Shown: positions 42,430-51,159, counted from the stretch's first letter. The stretch is 52,514 bases of DNA from Treponema sp. (GCA_022510905.1 JAFLSN010000016.1:1-52514), one strand, 5' to 3'. Notes: generated by a model from the sequence alone, not told the origin. Program-made: numbers and translations.

Positions 42430-42844
42430 ACGCTTGCATTCCACCCCTTGGGCTCATGGCCGTGTGCTTTTCGGTTCGGGTTCGTGCCACTTCCGTCTTC
42501 TGATTTTCCGCGTGTAATGACTCCCTGTATTGAAGCATAGATTTTAATGGACGAGGCCTTTTTACAGCGCGACTTGAAAGGTTCAAAAAGCATGCTTCTG
42601 GACGCGGTTTTTGCTTCTGGCGCATGGAAGCAAAACGGAGATAAATGCAAAAGTCCTTCCGCATGGTCAGAATTTGCTGCCAGAACCGTCTTCCCTGTCT
42701 GAGCTTCCCATCTACCCGTTCATGCAGGATGCGTGGCGCTAAAACCTGTCAGAATGCATCGCCATATTCCGCCTGAACATTCGATTTTTGAAACGAAATG
42801 CTTTGCGGCAAGATTCTCCTTTGCCCGCCGCGTTCCGTTCCCCA
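42430..42844. other. Gap between sufS and sufU
   Basis: About 415 bp without a supportable gene. Contains short imperfect repeats of GCTTCTGG (near 42594 and 42613) and GCATGG. The sufU promoter begins at its right end, so sufU is separately transcribed. Confidence 0.45.
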
Positions 42845-42873
42845 TTGTTTCGCAGGCCGAAATGTGGTATACT
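42845..42873 (+). promoter_or_regulatory. Promoter of sufU, predicted leaderless
   Basis: TTGTTT (42845-42850), 17-bp spacer, TATACT (42868-42873) with a TG two bases upstream. The ATG at 42881 begins 7 nt after the -10 box, and no Shine-Dalgarno precedes it. Confidence 0.75.
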
Positions 42874-42880
42874 CACACGC

Positions 42881-43369
42881 ATGGACATAAAATCTCTGTA
42901 TGCCGACATATTGAACGAGCACAACTTGAACCCTTCCCACAAGGGAGTGCTCGACCAGCCGACTTTTACGCTGCAAGGTGTGAACCCATCCTGCGGCGAC
43001 AATATCTACTTGCAGCTCAAGCTTGATGAAAACAACATCATCACCGACGGCACTTTCAATGGCTCAGGATGCGCCATAAGCCAGGCGAGTGTTGACATGA
43101 TGCTGGATTCCGTCATCGGAAAATCAAAAGATGAAGCGCTTTCGCTTGCAGCCTTGTTCACCGATATGATTCACGGCACAGAAACGGACGACGCAAAACT
43201 GGAGGCGCTTGACGAAGCCGCCGCCCTCAAGAACATCAGGGTCATGCCAGCACGTGTCAAGTGCGCGGTGCTAGGCTGGCACACCATGCAGGAGATGCTC
43301 GCTTCCGGAAAGACGGCAGGGCAGGGAGCGGCCCCCCACTGTGCGCAGGACTCTATGTGCATAAAATAA
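42881..43369 (+). CDS. sufU: SufU, zinc-dependent sulfur-transfer partner of SufS
   Basis: 162 residues from the ATG at 42881; the frame is open upstream to 42788 but the promoter lies within that part. SufU/IscU-like features: HNLNPSHKG near the N-terminus, NPSCGDN with the first Cys, GSGCAISQASVDMM with the second, and RVKCAVLGW with the third, plus the usual Asp. These are the zinc ligands of SufU. It accepts sulfur from SufS. It is separated from sufCBDS by 450 bp and has its own promoter, so it may be controlled apart from the scaffold. Confidence 0.93.
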   Translation: MDIKSLYADILNEHNLNPSHKGVLDQPTFTLQGVNPSCGDNIYLQLKLDENNIITDGTFNGSGCAISQASVDMMLDSVIGKSKDEALSLAALFTDMIHGTETDDAKLEALDEAAALKNIRVMPARVKCAVLGWHTMQEMLASGKTAGQGAAPHCAQDSMCIK

Positions 43370-43435
43370 AGCCAGCGGATGCCATTTTTTTTGTACGGTG
43401 ACCTGCATGTTCCAAGCTGTGCCAATAACACTTTT

Positions 43436-43560
43436 TATTCGCGCGGAAAGGGCACATACCTTATGAGAACAACACACCCAGCAAAGTCTAAAGTTTTTTA
43501 TCACTACTCAATTACCAAATTTCAGTAAAATCACACCCTGCTTCACGGAGTGAAGCCTTG
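43436..43560 (+). repeat. Dispersed repeat, copy C (shortened)
   Basis: About 125 bp. It shares GCGGAAAGGGCACATACC with copies A and B, GAGAACAACACACCCAGCAAAG with B, and TTATCACTACTCAATTACC plus TTTCAGTAAAATCAC with A. The middle part (about 90 bp) of A and B is missing, so it is a deletion derivative. It lies between sufU and a lone integrase. Confidence 0.7.
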
Positions 43561-43827
43561 CTTCTGCGTGGGGGAGGGGGTGATTCATGGCTTTGGAAAA
43601 ATCTCTGCGCGGTACGGGATTGAAGATCCGCCTGAAGGCCGTGTGTCCGCTGTTCCATAAAAGCCACGGGCTGTTCTGTTTCCGTGTTAGGAAGCGATGT
43701 AAGAATGCCCATGAATGCTGTTCTGTTTCCGTTTTCAGGGTGAAGCTCAATGGCACGGCGCAAGGCAAAAAAGTCAGGCTGTCCCGCACCGTTTTATTGC
43801 GCGGTACGGGATGCAGCCCGGAATCTG
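43561..43827. repeat. Direct repeats beside the integrase gene
   Basis: About 270 bp, no supportable gene. Two exact direct repeats: 14 bp GCGCGGTACGGGAT (43607-43620 and 43799-43812) and 16 bp GCTGTTCTGTTTCCGT (43670-43685 and 43717-43732). The outer pair ends just outside the integrase stop. They could be attachment or recombination sites, or relics of duplication. Confidence 0.55.
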
Positions 43828-44778
43828 CTACTGGAACAGCTTGTTTGCCGCAGGAAGCGCAGGAGTCACCGCGTCAATCATTTCAGGAATGACCACCCGC
43901 GTGTAATACTCTGTCTGCTCGATGGTGGTGTGGCCTACGAGCCGTCTGACCAGATCCGTTTCCGCGTTGCGCCTCATCCGCGTTACATACGAAAAGCGCA
44001 GCGAATGTGGCACCAGCCTGCGGGAACCTTTTTCAATGTGAACACGCTTCAGCACCTTCTTGAATTCTGTTTCGGCATATTCCCGCCTTATTATGTTTCC
44101 GTTTCTGGTGAACAGGAACATTTCGCCTGAGAGGTTCCGTTCTCTCAGGTACATCTCGATTTGGGAAAGCGTTATGTCGGGAATGGTCACCACGCGCCAT
44201 TTCTTGTCCTCATTCCAGCCTTTCTTGCAGTAGTCGGTTCTGAAACCGTCATCACGGCAAAAACCGTCTATCACCATCACTCGCTTTTCGATGTCTATCT
44301 GCCGAGCGAGAAGCCCCCGTGCCTCGCCCAGCCTGAGTCCGCAGGTGAAGGTGCACAGGTACAGAAGGTAAAGTTCCCTGCTGGGCCAATGCTCCGGGCG
44401 GAACAGCCTGTTCAGCTCCTCCGTGGTGAGCACGTCGGCTTTTTTTGAATTCCTCTTGAAGTGCGGAAACGGCGGCATAACAACGTTCATGCCCTGCCAG
44501 GCCGCTTCCTGGTACACGGCCTTCAGCGTTCCGATGAACGTGTTTTTCCAGCTTCCCGAACGATCCACCGACATCAGGTATCCGATGACATCCTGCAAGG
44601 TGAGCGAAGCCAGCGGGCGTTCACCGAACTGCGCGTTTATAAAATCAATAAAGCACCGCTTCTGCTGAAGCGTTTTTTCGGTGAATGTTTTTCCGAGCAT
44701 TCCAAGACGCTGAACATGCTCCGACTGCGGCACGAACATCGACACGTCTACTTCTTTGACCAGTATTTCAGGTTTCAT
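43828..44778 (-). CDS. Tyrosine recombinase / integrase
   Basis: 316 residues from the ATG at 44776-44778, with GGAGG 5 nt upstream. The SAM-like core-binding domain is about 30-110 (TLQQKRCFIDFINAQFGERP). The catalytic domain shows Arg in CGLRLGEARGL, the H-x-x-R box as PHSLRFSYVTRM, His in LVGHTTIEQTEYY, and the Tyr nucleophile in EYYTRV. The full R-H-R-H-Y set is present, so it is probably active. It stands alone without phage or conjugation genes. It may be a relic of an integrative element or a treponemal XerC/D-like recombinase; it is not flanked by a tRNA. Confidence 0.88.
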   Translation of the reverse strand: MKPEILVKEVDVSMFVPQSEHVQRLGMLGKTFTEKTLQQKRCFIDFINAQFGERPLASLTLQDVIGYLMSVDRSGSWKNTFIGTLKAVYQEAAWQGMNVVMPPFPHFKRNSKKADVLTTEELNRLFRPEHWPSRELYLLYLCTFTCGLRLGEARGLLARQIDIEKRVMVIDGFCRDDGFRTDYCKKGWNEDKKWRVVTIPDITLSQIEMYLRERNLSGEMFLFTRNGNIIRREYAETEFKKVLKRVHIEKGSRRLVPHSLRFSYVTRMRRNAETDLVRRLVGHTTIEQTEYYTRVVIPEMIDAVTPALPAANKLFQ

Positions 44779-44991
44779 GGTCACCTCCATTTGAATTGAT
44801 GCAGTGATTTTAAAACTGAAACGCTTTGTGCAAAAGGGGGTCGCGCCATCCATCCGGATTCCGTGCATGGAATGGCATGTGCGTGGGCCCTGCACGTGCC
44901 AGAAGGTTTTGCGTCGCTTAAAGTCCGCAATGCACAGCACTGTAAATGCGAAGGCTGTTTCTGTGGAACGGGATCACATTGAACCATGCTG

Positions 44992-45030
44992 AAAAAAAAA
45001 GCCGCGCCCACAAAAACACGGAACGCGGCC
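44992..45030 (-). terminator. Rho-independent terminator of the HU gene
   Basis: On the minus strand GCCGCGTTCCGTG pairs imperfectly with TGGGCGCGGC (45001-45030), followed by a run of nine T (plus-strand A-run 44992-45000). It is 17 nt past the HU stop. Confidence 0.92.
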
Positions 45031-45047
45031 CTGCATGGCGTAAGTTG

Positions 45048-45326
45048 CTATTTTTTGTTGATGATGTCCTTGAGCGCTTTTCCGGGTTTGAACTTCGGTG
45101 TTTTTGAAGCTTCTATTTTTATTTCCTCTCCCGTCTTCGGGTTGCGTCCTGTGCGGGCTGCGCGGCTTCCAACCTCAAAAGTGCCAAAGCCGATGAGCTG
45201 CACGGCCTCTCCGTTTGCAAGCGTTTTTGCGACTGTCTCCGTAAACGCCTTGACTGCGGCTTCGGAATCTTTTTTTGTCAGACCGGTCTCTTTTGCGATG
45301 GCATCTACCAACTCAACTTTGTTCAT
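45048..45326 (-). CDS. hup: HU-family DNA-binding protein
   Basis: 92 residues from the ATG at 45324-45326 with GGGAG upstream. [39 protein letters not shown] and the [26 protein letters not shown] (two parts) arm are the HU signature; the RNPKTGE beta-arm is intact. HU bends and compacts DNA. Promoter and terminator fit a single-gene transcript, expected to be highly expressed. Confidence 0.96.
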   Translation of the reverse strand: MNKVELVDAIAKETGLTKKDSEAAVKAFTETVAKTLANGEAVQLIGFGTFEVGSRAARTGRNPKTGEEIKIEASKTPKFKPGKALKDIINKK

Positions 45327-45384
45327 ACAATACTCCCTTAGCATAAGTTTTGCTCCCACCCATACAGTTTGGAGCGCCACAGAC

Positions 45385-45414
45385 AGTATACCCCGAATCG
45401 CGTCTTGGTTTCAA
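45385..45414 (-). promoter_or_regulatory. Promoter of the HU gene
   Basis: TTGAAA (45414-45409), 18-bp spacer, TATACT (45390-45385) on the minus strand. The leader is about 50 nt. Confidence 0.78.
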
Positions 45415-45464
45415 TAGAATGGCATGTTTTTGGGCCAGGTTCTGCAATGTTTTAAGACAAAGTA

Positions 45465-45493
45465 TTGACATGGACTGTCATTTCTGCTATCAT
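45465..45493 (+). promoter_or_regulatory. Promoter of the tRNA-Val/tRNA-Pro pair
   Basis: TTGACA (45465-45470), 17-bp spacer, TATCAT (45488-45493) or overlapping CATAAT (45491-45496). The mature tRNA-Val starts 13 to 16 nt later. Confidence 0.78.
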
Positions 45494-45508
45494 AATGAAA
45501 CTTCTTCT

Positions 45509-45582
45509 GGCCGGTTAGCTCAGCTGGTACGAGCGTCTGGTTTACACCCAGAATGTCGGCGGTTCGATCCCGTCACCGGCCA
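45509..45582 (+). tRNA. tRNA-Val (TAC)
   Basis: Acceptor GGCCGGT pairs with ACCGGCC, D-arm TAGCTCAGCTGGT, anticodon loop TTTACAC with anticodon TAC, T-arm GCGGTTCGATCCCGT, discriminator A. CCA is not encoded. It is followed 8 bp later by tRNA-Pro. Confidence 0.95.
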
Positions 45583-45590
45583 TTTTGAAT

Positions 45591-45663
45591 CGGGACGTAG
45601 CGCAGCTGGTAGCGCATCTGCTTTGGGAGCAGAGGGTCGCTGGTTCGAATCCAGTCATCCCGA
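45591..45663 (+). tRNA. tRNA-Pro (TGG)
   Basis: Acceptor CGGGACG against CATCCCG, D-arm GCGCAGCTGGTAGCGC, anticodon stem TCTGC/GCAGA with loop TTTGGGA and anticodon TGG, T-arm GCTGGTTCGAATCCAGT, discriminator A. One acceptor position (C6-A67) does not pair; the rest is intact, so it is probably functional. Confidence 0.92.
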
Positions 45664-46227
45664 CTGTTTGCCCCGCCGTTCAGAACGAATGTTTCTGTTC
45701 CCGGGGTTTTCAAGAGACTTTTATATATTTTTGCTTGAGGAAGCGGCCTGCCTGTTCGCAGGCATTCCGCGCTTAAATCAACACCCCCTGTAAAGCGGGA
45801 CATATATCCTTTCCGCATGAATCAAAACAACAAACTGCGCTTTCGGCGTTTTATCATCTTTATGTACAAAACCTGCGGCCTTTTCAGGGCTGTTCCTGTG
45901 CATTCTTCGGTTGCATGCGGAAACTTTGTCCGCCCGGCAAAAAATCCGGTATTGCCTGGAATATTGCAGACAGTTTCCGGTAGAAATGACTTACACACCG
46001 ATGGCCGAATGCAAGATGCCTCACATGTGGTAAAATATAAAAACACCCTGGAATTCCAAAATCCGACAAGGTGAGACTGTTATTGGCAGGGGAGCTTTGC
46101 CATATCTTAAAAATCTTTTTCTCTTATTTTGTCCGCAGCATTATCGGCTTTTTTGTTGCAGGAGCATACCTTTATGCACTTATAAAAAACGGCGAGGCCA
46201 TGTAAAACGGGCGGAAAGTGGTCATAC
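45664..46227. other. Gene-free stretch between tRNA-Pro and gltB
   Basis: About 560 bp. A GC-rich inverted repeat (GCCTGCC...GGCATTCCGC, about 45745-45772) is the likeliest end of the tRNA transcript, without a T-run. Open frames exist but none is persuasive. A GCGGAAAG...CATACC near 46211-46228 recalls the left edge of the dispersed repeat, but too short to call. Confidence 0.4.
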
Positions 46228-46274
46228 CAAAAAAGAGACCCGCCGGCGGCATGTAAGGGTATGCCACCGGCAGG
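46228..46274 (-). terminator. Rho-independent terminator of gltB
   Basis: On the minus strand a long GC-rich hairpin, CCTGCCGGTGGCAT with ATGCCGCCGGCGGG (46274-46239), followed by TCTCTTTTTT. It is 41 nt after the gltB stop. Confidence 0.92.
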
Positions 46275-46314
46275 TACGGAAAAATCTGTTTTGCAGCAGG
46301 GAAGGGTGCGTGTA

Positions 46315-49300
46315 CTATGCGGTAATCCGCCTGAAAGCTTCAAGGACCGCCTCGTCATGGCCCAGGCCCCGTTCCTCCGCGCGGCCTATCTCTGTGAGCA
46401 TGCGTTGGTAGTCGTTCGGAACTATTTTCTTGAAGTGCGGGAGGTAGCCTTCAAAGTCCGCGAGGATGCGTCCGCCGAGTGCGCTGCCGGTCTCCTGCAC
46501 GTGCCGTCCGATAAGGCGGCGCAGGATGTCCACATCGTGCTGGTCGGTAACCTCCGCGGTGCTGACAAGCTGCTTGTTCACGCGCTGGTAGAGTGTATGG
46601 GATGTATCCAGAACATAGGCTATGCCGCCGCTCATGCCCGCCGCGAGGTTGCGCCCCGTGGGGCCGAGGATGACCGCAGTGCCGCCGGTCATGTATTCAA
46701 GGCCATGGTCGCCGCAGCCTTCAACTACCGCAGTGGCCCCGGAGTTCCGCACACAGAACCGTTCCCCCGCGATACCTGAGATGAACGCCTCTCCGCCGGT
46801 AGCTCCGTAGAGAGCCACGTTCCCTATGATGATGTTCTCCTCTGCCTTGTAGCCTGCGTTCTTTGGCGGGAACACCACGAGCCTTCCGCCTGAAAGACCT
46901 TTGCCAAGGTAGTCGTTCGCGTCGCCTTCAAGCCGCATGGTGAGTCCTTTCGGAATGAACGCTCCGAAACTCTGGCCGCCGCCGCCCGTACAGTTCACGG
47001 TGAATGTGTCGTCCGCAAGCGATGAACCGAACTTCGCCTGAATTTCGGAACCAAGGATGGTACCTACAGTGCGGTTCGTTGAGGAAATCCGGATGTCCAC
47101 GGACGCGGGCTTTCCTTTTGCGATGGATTTTTCCATCTTGCGCAGCAATATACCCTCGTCCACGGTTTCACCCAGCCTGAAATCGTACACATCGGAAGGC
47201 ATGAAGTGCGTTGGATTTTCCTGTGGATTTTCTTTTGCGTCTGTTTCAGGAAGCTGTGATCCTCCTGCGTTTCCGCTGAACGTTGTACACGAATCGACTC
47301 CATGCCAGCCGATTATGGGCGATACGTCCACAAGTCCTGCACGTGAGGACGGGGCTTTTTCTTTGAGCCTGAGCAGGTCGGTACGCCCCACCATCTCGTC
47401 CACGGTGCGGAGACCGAGCCTTGCCATGATTTCGCGCAGCTCCTCGGCGATGAAGCGCATGAAGTGCTCCACGTGCTCGGGTTTTCCTGGAAAGCGCGCC
47501 CGGAGTGTCTCGTTCTGCGTGGCCACGCCGAAGGGGCAGGTGTCCTTCTGGCAGACGCGCATCATGCGGCAGCCCATCGCGACAAGCGGCGCGGTGGCAA
47601 AGCCGAATTCCTCCGCGCCCAGCAGCGCGGCAATCGCCACGTCGCGCCCGCTCATGAGCTTTCCGTCCGTCTCGATGACGACGCGGCTTCTGAGTCCGTT
47701 CTGAATCAGCGTCTGGTGCGTCTCGGCAAGGCCCAGCTCCCACGGGAGGCCCGCGTGGTGGATAGATGAGATTGGCGCGGCCCCCGTGCCGCCGTCGTGT
47801 CCGCTAATCAGGATGACCTGCGCGCCCGCCTTTGCCACGCCCGCAGCGATGGTGCCCACGCCCGCCTCGCTCACCAGCTTGACGGAGATGCGCGCGCGGC
47901 GGTTCGCGTTCTTGAGGTCGTAAATCAACTGCGCCAAATCTTCTATTGAGTAGATGTCGTGGTGCGGCGGCGGCGAGATGAGTGCGACACCGGGCGTGGC
48001 GTAGCGCGTCTTGGCAATCCAGGGATAGACTTTCTTGCCGGGCAGGTGACCGCCTTCGCCAGGCTTCGCGCCCTGCGCCATCTTGATCTGGATTTCCTCC
48101 GCGGAGAGCAGGTACGCCTCCGTCACGCCGAAACGCCCGCTCGCAACCTGCTTGATGGCGGAATTCGCCTCCGTGCCCAGTCGCTCGGGCTTCTCGCCGC
48201 CCTCGCCTGAGTTGGACTTTCCGTGCAGGCGGTTCATGGCAATCGCCATGCAGCGGTGCGCCTCCTCGCTGATGGAGCCGTAGCTCATCGCGCCCGTCTT
48301 GAAGCGGCGCACGATGTCGTCCACGCTCTCAACCTCGTCAATCGGGATTGCGCGGCGCTCGTCGATGTTGAAGTCGATGAGCGCGCGCAGCGTGTGCGGC
48401 TTGTCCGCCGCGTCAACCATCGCCGTGTACTCCTTGAAGCGCACGTAGTCGCCGTTCCTGGTTGCCTCCTGCAGGGCGGTTATGGTTTCAGGGCTGTAAA
48501 GGTGGTCTTCGCAGCCCGGGCCTCGGCGCAGTTTGTGTCTTCCCACGCTGTCAAGCGTAGTGTCTACTGTGAGGCCGAGCGGGTCAAACGCCCTGTTGTG
48601 GTGCCAGGCAACGTCCTCTTCGATTTCCTTCAGGCCTATTCCTCCAATACGGCTCACCGTGTTTGTAAAATAGGCATCCGTGACACTGCGGCTTATTCCG
48701 ACAGCCTCGAAAATCTGCGCGGATTGGTAGGACTGAATCGTGCTGATTCCCATCTTGGCCGCAATCTTCACGATGCCGCCAAGGATGGCCGCGTTGTAGT
48801 CGTCAATCGCCGTGTGGTAGTCTTTGTCCAGCACTTTCTTGTCAATCAGCTCCGCGATGCACTCGTGCGCAAGGTATGGGTTGACCGCGCGCGCGCCGTA
48901 GCCGAGCACCATCGCCGCCTGGTGCACGTCGCGGATTTCAGCGGACTCAAGGATTATCGAAATAGCCGTGCGCTTCTTTGTGCGGATGAGGTACTGCTCC
49001 ACCGCGCTCACCGCGAGCAGAGACGGAATGGCAACGTGGTTCTCGTCCACGCCGCGGTCGCTCAGGATGATGATGTTGCTGCCCGAGTGGTACTCGCGGT
49101 CAATCGAGACGAACAGCTCGTCGAGAGCGGCCTTGAGCGAGGTGTTGGTGTAGTAGAGTAGGCTCACCGTGGCGCACTTTATGCTTGGCCTGTCAAGGTT
49201 CCGTATCTTAAGCAGATCCACGCCGGTCAGTATCGGATGGTTTATCTCCAGCACCGCGCAGCTCCTGCTTTCCGGCTGGAGCATGTTGCCGTCGCTTCCA

Positions 49301-50952
49301 AGGTAGACTGTAGTGTCCGTCACGATTTTTTCCCGCAGGCTGTCGATGGGCGGGTTCGTCACCTGAGCGAAAAGCTGCTTGAAGTAGCTGAACAGTGGCG
49401 GGTGCCGCTCGCTCAGGACGGCAAGCGGCGTGTCCACGCCCATGCTCGCGGTCGGCTCCACGCCGTTCTTCGCCATCGGAAGTATCATCTCCTGCACGTC
49501 TTCGTATGTCCAGCCGAACGCCTTGTAGAGCACATCGCGCTCCTCCTGCGTGTACACGGGAATCTTCTTGTTCGGGATTGGAAGCTCCCGCAGCCGCAGA
49601 AGATTCTGGTCAAGCCATTCCCCGTAAGGATACAGGTGCGCAAAATGCTCCTTGCATTCCTCGTCGCTGATGATTTTTTTGTTCACCGTGTCAACAAGCA
49701 GGATACGCCCGGGCATCAGCCGGCTCTTCCGTTCGATATTTTCCTCCGGAATGTCCAGCACGCCCACTTCGCTAGCAAGAATCAGCATGCCGTCTTTTGT
49801 GGTGTAGTAGCGGGAAGGGCGCAGGCCGTTCCTGTCGAGCGTCGCGCCGACCAGGTCGCCGTCGCTGAATATGATTGCGGCAGGCCCGTCCCACGGCTCC
49901 ATCATGGTGGCCCAGTAATGGTAGAAATCCTGCCTGTCCTGCGCCATGGTGCCGTCGTTGCGCCACGGTTCGGGAATGCAGACCATCACGGCAAGCGGGA
50001 GAGGCATCCCGTTCATCACAAGGAACTCCAGCGTGTTGTCGAGCATGGCCGAGTCCGAGCCGCTCACGTTTACCGCAGGGAACACCTTGCGTATGTCGCC
50101 CTCGTCCAGGCACGGGGAGGCCAGCGTCTCCTCCCGCGCGAGCATTCGGTCTGCGTTGCCCCGGATAGTGTTTATCTCGCCGTTGTGCGCGATAAAGCGG
50201 TTGGGGTGGGCGCGTTCCCAGCTCGGCTGTGTGTTCGTGGAAAAACGCGAGTGCACGATGGCGAGCGCGGAAGTGTATTCTTCTGACTGAAGGTCGCGGT
50301 AGAACGTGCGGAGCTGGCCCACCAAAAACATCCCCTTGTAGACTATAGTCCTGCTTGAAAAAGACGCCACGTAGGTTTTGAGCTGCGAGTGCTCGAACTG
50401 CCGGCGGAGCACGTAGAGCCGCCGGTCGAACTCCACTCCACGCGCCACGCCATCAGGACGCGCGATAAAACACTGGCGGATTACAGGCATGCAGTCCCGC
50501 GCCTTTTTTCCCAGCACACCGGCATCCACAGGCACATCGCGCCAGCCAAGGAATGTGAGTCCTTCCTTTTTTGCCAGGAACTCTATCATCTTCTGCGCCT
50601 GCGCCCTTATGTATGCGTCCTGCGGAAAGAAGAACATGCCGATTCCGTAGTCGCGCTCCCCCCTGAGCTGGATGCCGATTTTTTCAGCCTCGTTCCTGAA
50701 AAAGCTGTGCGAGATTTGCAGCATTATGCCCACCCCGTCGCCGGTCTCGCCTGCGGCATCCTTTCCCGCGCGGTGCTCAAGCTTTTCCACGATTGAAAGC
50801 GCGTTGTCAACAATCTTGCGCTCCGCGGTGCCGTCTATGTTCACCACAAGACCTATTCCGCATGAATCGTGCTCAAAAGAGGGGTCATAAAGCCCCGGAT
50901 TCATGATTCCCGCACCGTGAAGATTCTGCTTTTTTTCTGTTTCCATCTCCAT
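46315..50952 (-). CDS. gltB: GltB, glutamate synthase large subunit
   Basis: 1545 residues from the ATG at 50950-50952, with AAGGGGGCT upstream; the frame runs on to 51336 through the leader, which is not coding. N-terminal Ntn amidotransferase domain with the Cys in FEHDSCGIG (the mature nucleophile, about 15 residues after an in-frame Met), a central domain, an FMN/TIM-barrel domain with GEGGEKPERL and QGAKPGEGGHLPG, a 3Fe-4S Cys cluster in CRMMRVCQKDTCPFG, and a C-terminal GXGXG beta-helix. It transfers the glutamine amide to 2-oxoglutarate to make glutamate. The small subunit gltD is not adjacent, so electron donor or partner is unknown. Confidence 0.94.
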   Translation of the reverse strand: MEMETEKKQNLHGAGIMNPGLYDPSFEHDSCGIGLVVNIDGTAERKIVDNALSIVEKLEHRAGKDAAGETGDGVGIMLQISHSFFRNEAEKIGIQLRGERDYGIGMFFFPQDAYIRAQAQKMIEFLAKKEGLTFLGWRDVPVDAGVLGKKARDCMPVIRQCFIARPDGVARGVEFDRRLYVLRRQFEHSQLKTYVASFSSRTIVYKGMFLVGQLRTFYRDLQSEEYTSALAIVHSRFSTNTQPSWERAHPNRFIAHNGEINTIRGNADRMLAREETLASPCLDEGDIRKVFPAVNVSGSDSAMLDNTLEFLVMNGMPLPLAVMVCIPEPWRNDGTMAQDRQDFYHYWATMMEPWDGPAAIIFSDGDLVGATLDRNGLRPSRYYTTKDGMLILASEVGVLDIPEENIERKSRLMPGRILLVDTVNKKIISDEECKEHFAHLYPYGEWLDQNLLRLRELPIPNKKIPVYTQEERDVLYKAFGWTYEDVQEMILPMAKNGVEPTASMGVDTPLAVLSERHPPLFSYFKQLFAQVTNPPIDSLREKIVTDTTVYLGSDGNMLQPESRSCAVLEINHPILTGVDLLKIRNLDRPSIKCATVSLLYYTNTSLKAALDELFVSIDREYHSGSNIIILSDRGVDENHVAIPSLLAVSAVEQYLIRTKKRTAISIILESAEIRDVHQAAMVLGYGARAVNPYLAHECIAELIDKKVLDKDYHTAIDDYNAAILGGIVKIAAKMGISTIQSYQSAQIFEAVGISRSVTDAYFTNTVSRIGGIGLKEIEEDVAWHHNRAFDPLGLTVDTTLDSVGRHKLRRGPGCEDHLYSPETITALQEATRNGDYVRFKEYTAMVDAADKPHTLRALIDFNIDERRAIPIDEVESVDDIVRRFKTGAMSYGSISEEAHRCMAIAMNRLHGKSNSGEGGEKPERLGTEANSAIKQVASGRFGVTEAYLLSAEEIQIKMAQGAKPGEGGHLPGKKVYPWIAKTRYATPGVALISPPPHHDIYSIEDLAQLIYDLKNANRRARISVKLVSEAGVGTIAAGVAKAGAQVILISGHDGGTGAAPISSIHHAGLPWELGLAETHQTLIQNGLRSRVVIETDGKLMSGRDVAIAALLGAEEFGFATAPLVAMGCRMMRVCQKDTCPFGVATQNETLRARFPGKPEHVEHFMRFIAEELREIMARLGLRTVDEMVGRTDLLRLKEKAPSSRAGLVDVSPIIGWHGVDSCTTFSGNAGGSQLPETDAKENPQENPTHFMPSDVYDFRLGETVDEGILLRKMEKSIAKGKPASVDIRISSTNRTVGTILGSEIQAKFGSSLADDTFTVNCTGGGGQSFGAFIPKGLTMRLEGDANDYLGKGLSGGRLVVFPPKNAGYKAEENIIIGNVALYGATGGEAFISGIAGERFCVRNSGATAVVEGCGDHGLEYMTGGTAVILGPTGRNLAAGMSGGIAYVLDTSHTLYQRVNKQLVSTAEVTDQHDVDILRRLIGRHVQETGSALGGRILADFEGYLPHFKKIVPNDYQRMLTEIGRAEERGLGHDEAVLEAFRRITA

Positions 50953-51052
50953 ACCAGCCCCCTTACTTGCCGTATGCCCTGCCTGTCCATGGCGGCGCAT
51001 GGAACCAAGTCTCATGCCCCAATACCGCCACGACTTCCAGTGCAGGTCCAAT

Positions 51053-51117
51053 AAAAAAAGACGCCCGGCTTCACGGCCCATTGCTGTGCGCAATAGCACG
51101 TCAAACCAAACGTCTTT
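51053..51117 (-). promoter_or_regulatory. Attenuator-like structure in the gltB leader
   Basis: On the minus strand AAAGACG (51117-51111) can pair with CGTCTTT (51063-51057), which runs into a tract of seven T: a terminator with a long interior. Inside is a second hairpin ATTGC-gcaca-GCAAT (51094-51080), and a second GACG (near 51100) could compete for the 3' CGTC. It starts about 6 nt after the predicted start site and ends about 100 nt before the ATG. This is the layout of a transcription attenuator or riboswitch. I do not recognise the aptamer. Confidence 0.55.
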
Positions 51118-51129
51118 GTTCGTGCACCC

Positions 51130-51159
51130 AGTATATACGTAAAAGGCAGGATTGTGCAA
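51130..51159 (-). promoter_or_regulatory. Promoter of gltB
   Basis: TTGCAC (51159-51154), 18-bp spacer, TATACT (51135-51130) on the minus strand. The predicted start lies near 51123, giving a 170-nt leader. Confidence 0.75.

Noticed and set aside
43508..43789. Minus-strand frames of 83-93 codons downstream of the integrase
   Set aside because: Two overlapping frames have similar quality, no ribosome-binding site, and cross dispersed repeat C; no recognisable protein.
47057..50286. Several long plus-strand frames inside gltB (up to 349 codons)
   Set aside because: They are antisense shadows of gltB, which has high GC third positions; their translations are Arg/His/Val-rich without domains.
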